Origin: Clostridiaceae bacterium
Lineage (GTDB): Bacteria > Bacillota > Clostridia > DSM-8532
DNA: 41,958 nt
Direction of reading: 5' to 3'
Assembly: GCA_012728095.1 (NCBI GenBank)
Contig: JAAYFU010000043.1
Coordinates: 1-41,958, forward strand
Below are positions 1-8,304 of this stretch, in pieces. The translations under genes and the position numbers were made by a program. The notes under the pieces were generated by a model that did not search any database, had not been told where the DNA came from, and saw only the letters and a program-made list of their open reading frames with translations. Every line of letters starts with the position of its first letter. Position 1 is the stretch's first letter.

Positions 1-683
1 ATCGTCAGTTGTTCGCTGTTGTTACCGGGGACTGCGGTACCGGCAAAACCACAGCTATCCGCCGTTTCCGGGATATTCTGGACTCTTCACGATTTCATGT
101 TATGTACCTTGCCGATTCCAAACTGACGCCCAGGCATTTCTACAAGGGTTTACTGGAGCAGCTGGGGTGTGAGGCAAAATTCTACCGTGGAGATGCCAAA
201 CGCCAGCTGCACCGGGAAATTGAGCTTATGAAGGGAATCCATAAACTGCAGCCTGTTGTCATAGTTGATGAAGCTCATCTTTTAGACCGAGAGATGCTGG
301 AAGAGGTTCGTTTCCTGCTGAATTTCAAGATGGACTCAGAAAGCCCAATGGCTTTAATTCTGGTGGGACAGTCAGAGTTGTGGGATAAATTCCAGCTCCA
401 GGCATATGCCGCCATCAAGCAACGTATTGATATTCAGTGCAAACTGAATCATTATGATCGGGCTCAGGTGGGTGAATACGTACATAGACATTTAGAGTAT
501 GCAGCTTGCGACAGGGAAATTTTCTCTGAAGCGGCGTTGGATGAGATATTTAAGTATTCCAGCGGCTCTGCCAGGCTCATAAACAAGCTTTGCACCCATT
601 GCCTGCTGTTCGGTGCTCAAAATGGCCGCAAAATCATTGATGACCATATGGTAAAGCTCGTGATACAGGGGGAATTGGCGTGA
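1..683 (+). CDS. ExeA/TniB-like AAA ATPase of a transposable element, 5' end outside the window
   Basis: The frame is open from the first base, and the TTG at 9 is only the first possible start inside the window. The upstream codons read R-Q, as expected for the linker before the Walker A motif in ExeA-like ATPases, so the N-terminus (probably a few dozen residues) lies outside. Counted from that TTG, Walker A is GDCGTGKT near residue 7 and Walker B is VVIVDEAH near residue 84, followed by a sensor-like LILVGQSE. ATPases of this family activate a DDE transposase by selecting or remodelling target DNA, and the transposase gene would be expected just upstream. The stop overlaps the next start (GTGA), which indicates translational coupling. 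Family is secure; the element type is inferred. Confidence 0.8.
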   Translation, partial: RQLFAVVTGDCGTGKTTAIRRFRDILDSSRFHVMYLADSKLTPRHFYKGLLEQLGCEAKFYRGDAKRQLHREIELMKGIHKLQPVVIVDEAHLLDREMLEEVRFLLNFKMDSESPMALILVGQSELWDKFQLQAYAAIKQRIDIQCKLNHYDRAQVGEYVHRHLEYAACDREIFSEAALDEIFKYSSGSARLINKLCTHCLLFGAQNGRKIIDDHMVKLVIQGELA

Positions 684-1006
684 TACAATTCCACTGTTCT
701 TATCAATGGGATGATGGTAGTAAAGACATATGGCATGGTACTGTTAGCCAGGTTATTAATTTCGGCAGCCACTATGAGATTTTCATTTTAAGCCGGAGCA
801 GCTTGCGGGTACTGGTTGGTCAATCAACCTCAGGGTTGTTTGCCTGTCTTCCTGATTTTAGCGCAGGGTGCCATTTGAGTACCCTTAATGATACTTTCTA
901 CAACAGTGAGAAGTTGATTTATGCTTTAGGAAATGTTGTAGACGGTATGACAATAGCTTATGCTTTCAAAGCATTGGAACCATTTTTAAACTTCAATAAC
1001 GACTAA
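680..1006 (+). CDS. Small unrecognised protein of the mobile element
   Basis: This 108-residue protein starts at a GTG that overlaps the stop of the preceding ATPase, so the two are probably co-translated. It has no membrane segment or signal peptide. The sequence alternates beta-like stretches with aromatic and polar residues, and I do not recognise a catalytic motif. Small third proteins of unknown function often follow the transposase and ATPase genes of such elements, and that position is the only functional hint. It ends just before a hairpin that probably closes the transcript. The reading frame is likely real because of the coupling, its length and the match in base composition with the ATPase gene. 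Confidence 0.6.
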   Translation: MIQFHCSYQWDDGSKDIWHGTVSQVINFGSHYEIFILSRSSLRVLVGQSTSGLFACLPDFSAGCHLSTLNDTFYNSEKLIYALGNVVDGMTIAYAFKALEPFLNFNND

Positions 1007-1012
1007 ATACAT

Positions 1013-1038
1013 AGCGGATAACCTTTTAGTTATCCGCT
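1013..1038. terminator. Hairpin closing the mobile-element operon
   Basis: AGCGGATAAC and GTTATCCGCT form a perfect 10-bp stem with a 6-base loop. No clean T-run follows on either strand, so it is either a weak terminator between the converging transcripts or a structural part of the element end. Confidence 0.5.
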
Positions 1039-1039
1039 C

Positions 1040-1089
1040 ATGCCTTCGCTTTATTGGCAGTTATACCGTCAACTTTTGGTCAATTAACA
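1040..1089. mobile_element. Possible right end of the transposable element
   Basis: Read on the minus strand from 1089, the sequence begins TGTTAATTGACC and continues into a TTGACGG motif. TGT...ACA termini are typical of elements with Mu/Tn7-type transposases and ExeA/TniB ATPases. The base composition changes sharply here, from a mixed to an AT-rich sequence. The left end and any target duplication are outside the window, so the boundary is inferred only. Confidence 0.25.
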
Positions 1090-2120
1090 ACATCTATTTC
1101 GGGACAATTTGAGCTAGCATTAACATTATACTTTATTTTCTTGTTTTTCTCAGTATATCTTTGCTTAAGCCAATTTAATAATTTAACCGGATCTTTTAGA
1201 ATTTCATCATCAAGGCCGGAATATTCTATGTACTGTTTTTTATCTTCAAAGTCATCGCAATTTTCAAATTCATCTAGAGACTTATAATCTTCAAGTTCTA
1301 TTAATAATGCCCATTCATCGTCTTCTTCAAGTAAAACTGCGAAGCTATTATCTGGTTCTACAAAATCAAATCCATATTTTTCTTTATAGTAGTTAAAATT
1401 TTGATTTGCAACTTCCATTATTTGTTGTTTCGTTATGCAGCAATAATTCGTAAAATCATCGATATACGGAAATAATTGATATGCAGTAAATTCAAATGAT
1501 TCATTATATAATAGGTATTCTCGCGAAAACCCGTAAACTAATTCATAATAAAAATCTTCTATTGTTCTTGCTCCTAATATATTCGAATAGCATATTGCAC
1601 AAAGCGGTATAATGTCTGTATATGAACTATTAATATTATACCATTCAGACATAAATACTATGTTTTTCTCTATACATGTACTAAACATAATATTGTTTGC
1701 GCTCTTTGCAATTATTACTACAAATCCATCATATGTTTTATTCAGTATCTGAGAAATATAGTATAAATCCACACTTCGATCTCTCTCTGGACTATTGATT
1801 TCAATTGCTATAAAAACAATACTATCTGTATCTAGATTAGAAGATTCTTTATTATTTATTAGTTCACTATGATGTAATTCGCAAAGGAACGACACTGTTT
1901 CTATACGATTTAAATATCTCATCTCTTCTTGACTGTAATAAACCTTATTTGGGACTGTAAAATAAATAAACTCTTCAATTTTTTGATTAACATTATCACT
2001 ATGTAATTTTACTGGATATTGCATTGCTTTAAGTAATCCAAGTGATGCACTATACAAATCTGTATGATAAAACTCAAATAAAGCATCTTTTATTGCAAAT
2101 AATTCAAGCGTATCATCCAT
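1080..2120 (-). CDS. Unrecognised acidic protein at the end of the phosphorothioation island
   Basis: This 346-residue protein is last in the leftward defence operon and starts 12 bases after the preceding stop. I do not recognise the family. It is rich in acidic and aromatic residues, with a long acidic segment (EEDDEW, then DEFENCDDFEDKK) in the C-terminal third. There is no signal peptide or obvious membrane segment, and a beta/alpha stretch (IVFIAIEI, then FVVIIAKSA) could be a small Rossmann-like or nuclease-like core. Its position suggests an accessory or effector subunit of the restriction half. The last codons and stop fall in what may be the end of the neighbouring mobile element, so the C-terminus may be truncated or replaced. 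The start has only a weak ribosome site (AAGTGAG). Confidence 0.6.
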   Translation of the reverse strand: MDDTLELFAIKDALFEFYHTDLYSASLGLLKAMQYPVKLHSDNVNQKIEEFIYFTVPNKVYYSQEEMRYLNRIETVSFLCELHHSELINNKESSNLDTDSIVFIAIEINSPERDRSVDLYYISQILNKTYDGFVVIIAKSANNIMFSTCIEKNIVFMSEWYNINSSYTDIIPLCAICYSNILGARTIEDFYYELVYGFSREYLLYNESFEFTAYQLFPYIDDFTNYCCITKQQIMEVANQNFNYYKEKYGFDFVEPDNSFAVLLEEDDEWALLIELEDYKSLDEFENCDDFEDKKQYIEYSGLDDEILKDPVKLLNWLKQRYTEKNKKIKYNVNASSNCPEIDVVN

Positions 2121-2132
2121 GTTCTCACTTCG

Positions 2133-2666
2133 CTAATTACTGCGTATAAGTTTTCTTAATTTATTTTCAAAATCTTTACCTTCTATTTCTTCCTTAAATT
2201 TTGAAACAACATCAAATATTCTATTAATATAATCATCTCGACTAGTAATCCCACTAGTAAATTTCTCATATAGTACTTCAATTCCACCAAGAACATACGA
2301 GTTAAAGCGATCCATGTTTTGACTATGAGAGTTTTTTGATCTGTCTTCATTGCTTATTGAATCATATCGAAACGCTCTGTCTAGTCTTTGACTAACTGAT
2401 AGTTCTGTATTTTCATCGCCTTCATCTAATAACATAATAAGTCGATATATAAAATCGCATTTTAATCTTTCGGTTGCAAAAGCATCTGCATAGATTCTTG
2501 CTCTATCTTGAGATGAATTATCTTTTTTTCCTAACCGACCATATAAAAATCCAATTATTGCAGCATTCATATAAACATCAATATACCGCTTAAATATCTT
2601 TGCTTCATATAAGTATTTTAAGTAAGTCGCATGAATACCATTGATCGTATAGTCGCTTTCGAACAT
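2133..2666 (-). CDS. Helical protein of the phosphorothioation-linked cassette, family not recognised
   Basis: This 177-residue, mostly helical protein has its start fused to the stop of the upstream DndD-like ATPase gene (TAATG), so the two are almost certainly translated together and probably form a complex. A conserved-looking core reads NAAIIGFLYGRLGKKD, followed by a helix with many Arg and Asp residues. No nuclease or ATP-binding motif is visible. DndE is also a small helical protein encoded beside DndD, but I do not see enough similarity to call it DndE. Known SspFGH cassettes contain three proteins, and this may correspond to one of them. That assignment is inference from context. Confidence 0.6.
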   Translation of the reverse strand: MFESDYTINGIHATYLKYLYEAKIFKRYIDVYMNAAIIGFLYGRLGKKDNSSQDRARIYADAFATERLKCDFIYRLIMLLDEGDENTELSVSQRLDRAFRYDSISNEDRSKNSHSQNMDRFNSYVLGGIEVLYEKFTSGITSRDDYINRIFDVVSKFKEEIEGKDFENKLRKLIRSN

Positions 2667-4666
2667 TAAGATTCACTCCTTTTTAAAACCGTGTAATATT
2701 CTGTTTTTTTATCAAGAATCCATTTTGAACCTACGCGGTATGACATTACAGGCTCAGCATAATGCCAGTCTTTTTCCATAACAAACATTATTACTTGCTC
2801 AGCGACCTCTGGTATCACCCTTGAAATATTAGTTGTATGCCTCGCATCAGCATTAGAGAACGGAGCATCCATTACAAGAGGATATGGTTCAGAGCTCAAA
2901 TCAAGTTTATTCTCATCTGCAATAGCAACAATTTTCTCTTTTGCTAATTCAACAAGACCAGTAATAAATGCAAAGTTTTTTACGCGATTTAAGCCTTCTG
3001 ACTCTCCAGAAGCTATTTCTTTTTCTCCAATTGTCGTAAGCAATGTAACATTATACTTTTCATCGATGGATACGCGTCGGTTTCCATGATAAATTTTGTT
3101 AAATATTTTGTTTACTTTATCTTCAAGCCGCTCTCTAATATCTATCTCTTTCTCTTTATATGTCTTTTCCATCCAAGCTTTTATTTCTTCTGCATATCGG
3201 ATATATATCATTAATGCTTTATTTTTTGAAGAAACTGCAACTAGACTGTCATAAATTTTCTGATTTCGTTCAATATCGTTATTACAACCTTCATCCTCAC
3301 GTATATAACGTTCTTTTTTTTCATTTAAATTTTTAAGTTGTTTTTTGACATCCGTAAGTTTATTAACATATTTATTCATATCTTCTTTGTCTTTGATATC
3401 ATCATTTATATTATCCAGCTCATCTTGCCATTCTTGAATACGAGTTTTTGATCTCAAAATATCTTCATACCGTGATTTCAAATTATCGTAATAATTTTGG
3501 TTTGCTTGATCATACATAATAATTTTCTCTTTGAAATTACGTATAGACGTCCCTATGGACTGTGGTGGAAGATATTCAAGTTGCTTCAAAATATTCTTAT
3601 ATTCTACAGAGCCCTCTATTAACTCATGCCCACAAATACATTTGCCTCTTTTAATAATATCAGCAATCGATTGAGCAGTCATGTCTTTTATCCCTTTATC
3701 ATCTACTTCTGCCTCTTTTAAGAAATTAATAGCTCTTAACATAAGAGGTTTTGCAAAGAAGATAACTGCCCCATTATTAAAATCTTGAACAAATTTTTCA
3801 TAAATTTGTTCAAGAGTATTAGTTTCGTTTTTTATCTTTTTTTCTAGTTCTAAACTTTTGTTCTGCAAAGCTGCAGTATTCTCGCCTTCTAAGAGTATAT
3901 GTTCTAACCGAGACTTTTCATTTTCATAGTATGCAATATGAGAAGTAATCTCTTCAATTTGCTCAGCAATAACCGATTTACGATGTTGTGCACTATTAAT
4001 ACGTTCTAGTGCTTCTGACGCTTTTCTATCACCTTCATTGTCCATACTTGAATAAAATTTGCCTAAAACTGTTGTTTTTAATGTTTTACTGCCTAAATGC
4101 TTTATGGCATTTTCTAAAGCTGTCAATCCTAGTAAGCCTTTAACAGATTCACTTAAATCTTTACGATTACTTACATCACGTACCCGTTCAGTATCAAAAA
4201 AGAAAAAATTAGACAGGTCACGTGGTAATATTTCATTAATTACTTTATCTATGTATTGCGTTCTAATATCAGTTTGACCATCAGAACCAAGAGTTTTATA
4301 TGACATAGTAGCTTTTGGGACTTCACCTCTTACTTTATGCTCCATCCAAAAATACTCCTGAGTTCTTGAAATTGTATATTCAACATTTTTATGAACTAAT
4401 ACAATTCTAACTTCAACTGTTTCACGACTACCGTATCTCATTTGCGATTCAATTTCATAATTTAGAAGCATATCAGGATTTGAATCCTTATCAAACACTA
4501 CAAAATTATATAAACACCAATTAAAAGCTTGTAGTAGCGTAGTTTTTCCATAAGTATTGTCTCCAAGAATAATAGTTACGTTTTTTTCTTTTTCATGTGC
4601 AAATTCAATTAAAGTCTCTCCTTTAAATTGTCTAAAGTTTTTAATATATAATGACTTTAGCAGCAT
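2666..4666 (-). CDS. DndD/Rad50-like ABC-type ATPase of the phosphorothioation-linked cassette
   Basis: This 666-residue SMC-family ATPase begins with the typical LKSLYIKNFRQF strand. Walker A is GDNTYGKT (35-42), an ABC signature ASGESEG lies near 553, and Walker B with D-loop is VMDAPFSNAD near 610. Long coiled-coil arms flank a hook-like motif with Cys343, Cys345 and His347, where Rad50 has CxxC. The family opens, holds or senses DNA ends in an ATP-dependent way. DndD is the counterpart in double-strand phosphorothioation, where its ATPase supports nicking. Here it lies downstream of the SspDBCA-like genes beside a helicase, so a role in restriction is more likely than in sulfur insertion. 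The start at 4666 has a GGGGGTGA ribosome site, and the stop is shared with the next start. Confidence 0.8.
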   Translation of the reverse strand: MLLKSLYIKNFRQFKGETLIEFAHEKEKNVTIILGDNTYGKTTLLQAFNWCLYNFVVFDKDSNPDMLLNYEIESQMRYGSRETVEVRIVLVHKNVEYTISRTQEYFWMEHKVRGEVPKATMSYKTLGSDGQTDIRTQYIDKVINEILPRDLSNFFFFDTERVRDVSNRKDLSESVKGLLGLTALENAIKHLGSKTLKTTVLGKFYSSMDNEGDRKASEALERINSAQHRKSVIAEQIEEITSHIAYYENEKSRLEHILLEGENTAALQNKSLELEKKIKNETNTLEQIYEKFVQDFNNGAVIFFAKPLMLRAINFLKEAEVDDKGIKDMTAQSIADIIKRGKCICGHELIEGSVEYKNILKQLEYLPPQSIGTSIRNFKEKIIMYDQANQNYYDNLKSRYEDILRSKTRIQEWQDELDNINDDIKDKEDMNKYVNKLTDVKKQLKNLNEKKERYIREDEGCNNDIERNQKIYDSLVAVSSKNKALMIYIRYAEEIKAWMEKTYKEKEIDIRERLEDKVNKIFNKIYHGNRRVSIDEKYNVTLLTTIGEKEIASGESEGLNRVKNFAFITGLVELAKEKIVAIADENKLDLSSEPYPLVMDAPFSNADARHTTNISRVIPEVAEQVIMFVMEKDWHYAEPVMSYRVGSKWILDKKTEYYTVLKRSES

Positions 4667-4680
4667 AACGGTTCACCCCC

Positions 4681-4848
4681 TTAATAATTCTTTTTAACCT
4701 CTTCCATTATCATTTTTCTTATAGCATCAACCATTGCTTCATTTGTCTTTTCTCTTGTTCTTAGGTTTTCTATTTCAAGTTCTAAAATATTAATTTTCAT
4801 TGCTGAAAGTCGTTTTTCATCTAGCCCTTTCTTTTCAATATCCGTCAT
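4681..4848 (-). CDS. 55-residue coiled-coil protein between the helicase and the DndD-like ATPase
   Basis: This short gene encodes MTDIEKKGLDEKRLSAMK followed by a long amphipathic helix ending KKNY. It overlaps the last 14 bases of the helicase gene in another frame. Its ribosome site (GGAGG, with TATAATTT before the ATG) is one of the strongest in the operon, and its stop lies 14 bases before the start of the DndD-like ATPase gene. Leu/Ile and Glu/Lys/Arg alternate in a heptad-like pattern over most of its length, suggesting a short coiled coil that could bind the coiled-coil ATPase or bridge it to the helicase. I know of no named family. The overlap, ribosome site and position make a real gene likely; the function is inference. 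Confidence 0.7.
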   Translation of the reverse strand: MTDIEKKGLDEKRLSAMKINILELEIENLRTREKTNEAMVDAIRKMIMEEVKKNY

Positions 4849-7015
4849 AAATTATACCTCCTTCAAACATATTAAGCTTAAATGCATTTTCAATTTGGTT
4901 GATTAAAGAATCAGCATCCCCTGGGTTCTCAGATATATCCGCAAAATCCTTCATCCGTTCAATTTCCCTATATACAAGTCCACGTGTTGATTTTAAAACC
5001 TCTGGTGGATAATTATTTATTTCATTAAAATGAAGAGGTAATGTAATAAAATCATAAATAATTGCCTTGTCTTTGCCCGGAAATTTTCTAAGTACCCTTC
5101 CTCTTCTTTGTATATATTCTTTAGGGTTAGTGCTACTAGCTAAAATAAATGCTGTCTTGATACTAGGAATGTTAACACCCTCATCCAAACATCGTATTGC
5201 AACGAGCACTTGAATATGCTTTCCTTCATCAAAGGCCCTTTTTAGATCTTCACGTTCTTGAGCACTTTCTTCTGATGTAAACTTAGATATTCTCATCCCT
5301 AAGTCATTACCAAGGATACTTGCAACAATATCAATTTGCTTCTTCTCTATTTCATCAACGCTACCTTCACAATAACCCGGATCGTTTATAGTAGTAGCTC
5401 CACAATATACTAAAATATGATTATCATCTTTATACTTCTGCATTACTTCTCTAAGCCTTATAACTTTTTCTGATGCTCCAGCAACAATTCTTGCTCTTTT
5501 TATAAGAAGTTTTTTTTCGTATTCACTAAAAGTTCGTTTTCCATTCTCTTCGATCGTCCCGAATATTTTCTTAGAAATACTAATATACTCGTCAAGCTCA
5601 TCATCATTAAGGGATACGACAATAGGATGATACTCATATGGTGTTAACATACCATTATCGATTGCTTGTTTTATTGTATACTCAATACACTTTTTCCCGA
5701 AATAGCTATACAGTTTTTCTGTGCCTTCTTGATCATTATGCCTATCTATTGTTGCTGACAAAGCTAGACGATAAGGAATATGAGGCGGAAGTGTATTACT
5801 TAAATTTATTGCCCCAAAGTTGTGAGCTTCGTCTACTATTAAAAGAGAATTACCTTTAATCTCTTGTAACTGTTCTTGCACATAACTTGACGAAAACGTA
5901 GCATTTGTACAGATAAAGCAAAAGTGATCAGAAATACTTAAATTATAACTACGTATCGCATCATTCAATCTTTTTTTCCAATTTTTTTGTTCTGAAGCAG
6001 AATGTCCAACTATAGGCTTCATCCCAAATTTTTCTATATCTTGGATCCATTGATTAACCAAATGTTGATATGGTGCCACAATAATCACAGCAAGATTGTT
6101 TCCTAATTTCTGATATAGTCTTACTACTGCAGCAAGTCCAGTATAAGTCTTTCCTGTACCTGTTGCCATATCAAAAATACCCCGAAAACCTTCCTTTTCC
6201 CATTCATTAATTGCCTCTTGTTGATAAGGTCTAATTATCACATCAGTAGGAATCATTGGATGACGTGTTTGTGATTCTATTTCGTACTTCTGTGGGTTTT
6301 CTCTAGTTATAAATTCGCTATCAAATTCATCAAAATCAATAGAATAATTAACTCGGTACTTAATTAATTTTTCTTTTGCTACTTTAGGAAAATCAATAGT
6401 TTTTATATAAGGTTCATAATCATTCCATAAAGCATTGAATGCTGCCTCTTTTGCAAAAACTCTTTCTGAATCATGAGTCCAAGAACAAAACACGTCAATT
6501 GATTCATAGTTATGGGAAAAAGCGCTTTGAGTTTCGTTCATAGAACCAGTAAATGCAACTTTATTGTTTTCAGAATCTATAATAATTCCCATTTTCTCAT
6601 GGAAAATACCTATCTTATTATTAGCTTCAATAAAGGATACTTTTATGTCTAATTGACCACCAGCTATTAAATTAGCTAATAGATTTAATCTTTTTTCCTC
6701 ATAAATACTTTTAGGTTTTTCAATCGAACGTTCAATACATTTTTCAATTATCTCATAACGTAACTCATAACCTTTTTCAATAGCTTCAATGTCTTCCTCA
6801 GATAATTGAGGAGATACTATTAATTGTATACTCCCGCCATTTTTTATGAGAGTTGATATTCCTTTTGAGATTTCAATTAATGCAGAAGAAGAAAAGAAAC
6901 CAACTGCCCTTTTATATATTACTGATTGGCTTAGTAAAGGAATATAGAACTCTCTTACAATATCATCCCTAAAAGATCTATATTCACTTTTTATATCAAC
7001 ATCTTTTAAGCTCAC
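4835..7015 (-). CDS. PLD-nuclease/SF2 helicase, probable restriction effector
   Basis: The start is GTG at 7015, chosen because GGAGGT lies nine bases upstream; an ATG at 7060 lacks a ribosome site. The product is 726 residues. The N-terminal part is a phospholipase-D-type nuclease domain with an HxK motif (His139, Lys141) followed by GSMN at 157-160. The rest is a superfamily 2 helicase with Walker A ATGTGKT (284-290), DEAH (395-398), a LSAT motif and a motif VI QRRGRVLR. Such proteins unwind and cut DNA in several restriction and defence systems. It is first in the second half of the island, after a 137-base gap with its own promoter-like sequence. It is likely the cutting or translocating component acting on DNA that lacks phosphorothioates. 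The role is inferred; the domains are clear. Confidence 0.85.
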   Translation of the reverse strand: MSLKDVDIKSEYRSFRDDIVREFYIPLLSQSVIYKRAVGFFSSSALIEISKGISTLIKNGGSIQLIVSPQLSEEDIEAIEKGYELRYEIIEKCIERSIEKPKSIYEEKRLNLLANLIAGGQLDIKVSFIEANNKIGIFHEKMGIIIDSENNKVAFTGSMNETQSAFSHNYESIDVFCSWTHDSERVFAKEAAFNALWNDYEPYIKTIDFPKVAKEKLIKYRVNYSIDFDEFDSEFITRENPQKYEIESQTRHPMIPTDVIIRPYQQEAINEWEKEGFRGIFDMATGTGKTYTGLAAVVRLYQKLGNNLAVIIVAPYQHLVNQWIQDIEKFGMKPIVGHSASEQKNWKKRLNDAIRSYNLSISDHFCFICTNATFSSSYVQEQLQEIKGNSLLIVDEAHNFGAINLSNTLPPHIPYRLALSATIDRHNDQEGTEKLYSYFGKKCIEYTIKQAIDNGMLTPYEYHPIVVSLNDDELDEYISISKKIFGTIEENGKRTFSEYEKKLLIKRARIVAGASEKVIRLREVMQKYKDDNHILVYCGATTINDPGYCEGSVDEIEKKQIDIVASILGNDLGMRISKFTSEESAQEREDLKRAFDEGKHIQVLVAIRCLDEGVNIPSIKTAFILASSTNPKEYIQRRGRVLRKFPGKDKAIIYDFITLPLHFNEINNYPPEVLKSTRGLVYREIERMKDFADISENPGDADSLINQIENAFKLNMFEGGIIYDGY

Positions 7016-7103
7016 TCTATCTGTACCTCCAAATAGAATTAAGCAGTTAATAATTAACAAATAGAATTTTCCCTTTATATTTTCTTATCTACCAACATAT
7101 TTC

Positions 7104-7132
7104 ATTATATATCTAATATTTAAAAATATCTA
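7104..7132 (-). promoter_or_regulatory. Possible internal promoter for the helicase-led half of the island
   Basis: On the minus strand a perfect TATAAT (7104-7109) lies 17 bases after TAGATA (7127-7132, four of six matches to TTGACA). It sits in the only sizeable gap of the island. It could let the restriction half be expressed separately from the modification half. Confidence 0.4.
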
Positions 7133-7152
7133 ATTATAATTCAAATGCAGGC

Positions 7153-8301
7153 CTAACTATTTTCATAAATATAGTTTAACGCGTGTTTTAACTTAATAAA
7201 ATCATCATCTGTGTTGAAATAGCCTACGCTAAACCTGACAGTACCGGATGGAAATGTACCTAAAAATTTATGAGCTATAGGTGCACAATGAAGTCCTGTC
7301 CTAACCTCTACACCCTGATTGCTTAGTATTTGTCCAATATTATCACTGCTAAAACCATCAAAAACACTTGAAACCACACCAACTGTATCCGTTTCACAAG
7401 AAGGTATAATAATTCGTATATTATTAAACTCTTTTAGAACAGATATTAACTTAGTGAGATTTTCCTTTTCTTTTGCATATATATTGTTAATCCCAGTTTT
7501 TTTTATCCATTTTAATGCCGCATATAATCCTGCTATAGCCATAATATTTTGACTTCCAGCCTCAAATCTTTCTGGAATCGTTTCGGGCATGTTAGGATTA
7601 GCAGAATCAAATCCATTTCCGCCATAAATAAGAGGCCGGGGTATAATATCTCCACTGCATATAAATCCTGCAATACCAAAAGTAGCATATAGAGACTTAT
7701 GACCAGAAAAAACTACAAAATCATATATATCACTGCTCAAATCTGTATCAATAAGACCTGCGGTTTGGCACATATCAATAATATTAATTGCACCATATTG
7801 ATACGACATCGTGCAAACTTCTTTTATTGGTGCTATCGCACCACACACGTTACTTGCGTGACTAACTACTACTATATTAGGTTTATTCTCAGAAAACTGA
7901 TATTTAATCTTCTCTAAATCATATGTTAAGCTTTTATTATTTACAGCTAGAGTAAAAATATTTAATTTATATAAACCCTGAAGAAAATTGAGCACTCTTG
8001 TAACTGCATTATGCTCGAATGGCGATATATATATATTAAAGTTATCGGTTATGGGCAATCCTTGTAATATAATATTTATTGCTTCTGTTGCCGATGGTGT
8101 AAATACAACTTTTTTTGCAGGACAATGGAACAGCTCCAATAACAGATTTCGAGTATCTTTGGTAAGCTTACTTGGAGAATCAATTTGACCACGACCTGAA
8201 TTAAAGCCGAATTCACGATAATACTTATCTACAAAGCTATATACTTCTTCAGGCTTCGGGAAAGTAGTCGCAGCGTTATTAAAATAAGCTATTTTTTCCA
8301 A
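7153..8301 (-). CDS. sspA: Cysteine desulfurase, SspA/DndA-like sulfur donor for DNA phosphorothioation
   Basis: This 382-residue class V aminotransferase-fold enzyme takes sulfur from L-cysteine through a PLP cofactor and an enzyme persulfide. The PLP lysine is Lys202 in SGHKS, and the catalytic cysteine is Cys339 in RTGLHCAP. Other family motifs are NNAATT at the N-terminus and SHASNVCG. It starts with TTG at 8301, with GGAGGG about ten bases upstream, and begins directly after the large ATPase gene, so it belongs to the same transcript. Beside the sulfurtransferase, DUF4007 and P-loop genes, its job is most likely to load sulfur onto the SspD-like protein. A housekeeping IscS/SufS role is less likely because no Fe-S scaffold gene is nearby. 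The symbol follows the SspABCD naming by context. Confidence 0.85.
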   Translation of the reverse strand: MEKIAYFNNAATTFPKPEEVYSFVDKYYREFGFNSGRGQIDSPSKLTKDTRNLLLELFHCPAKKVVFTPSATEAINIILQGLPITDNFNIYISPFEHNAVTRVLNFLQGLYKLNIFTLAVNNKSLTYDLEKIKYQFSENKPNIVVVSHASNVCGAIAPIKEVCTMSYQYGAINIIDMCQTAGLIDTDLSSDIYDFVVFSGHKSLYATFGIAGFICSGDIIPRPLIYGGNGFDSANPNMPETIPERFEAGSQNIMAIAGLYAALKWIKKTGINNIYAKEKENLTKLISVLKEFNNIRIIIPSCETDTVGVVSSVFDGFSSDNIGQILSNQGVEVRTGLHCAPIAHKFLGTFPSGTVRFSVGYFNTDDDFIKLKHALNYIYENS

Positions 8302-8304
8302 ATG

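Noticed and set aside
2133-2666. Calling the 177-residue protein DndE.
   Set aside because: Size and position beside a DndD-like gene fit, but I see no DndE-like motif.
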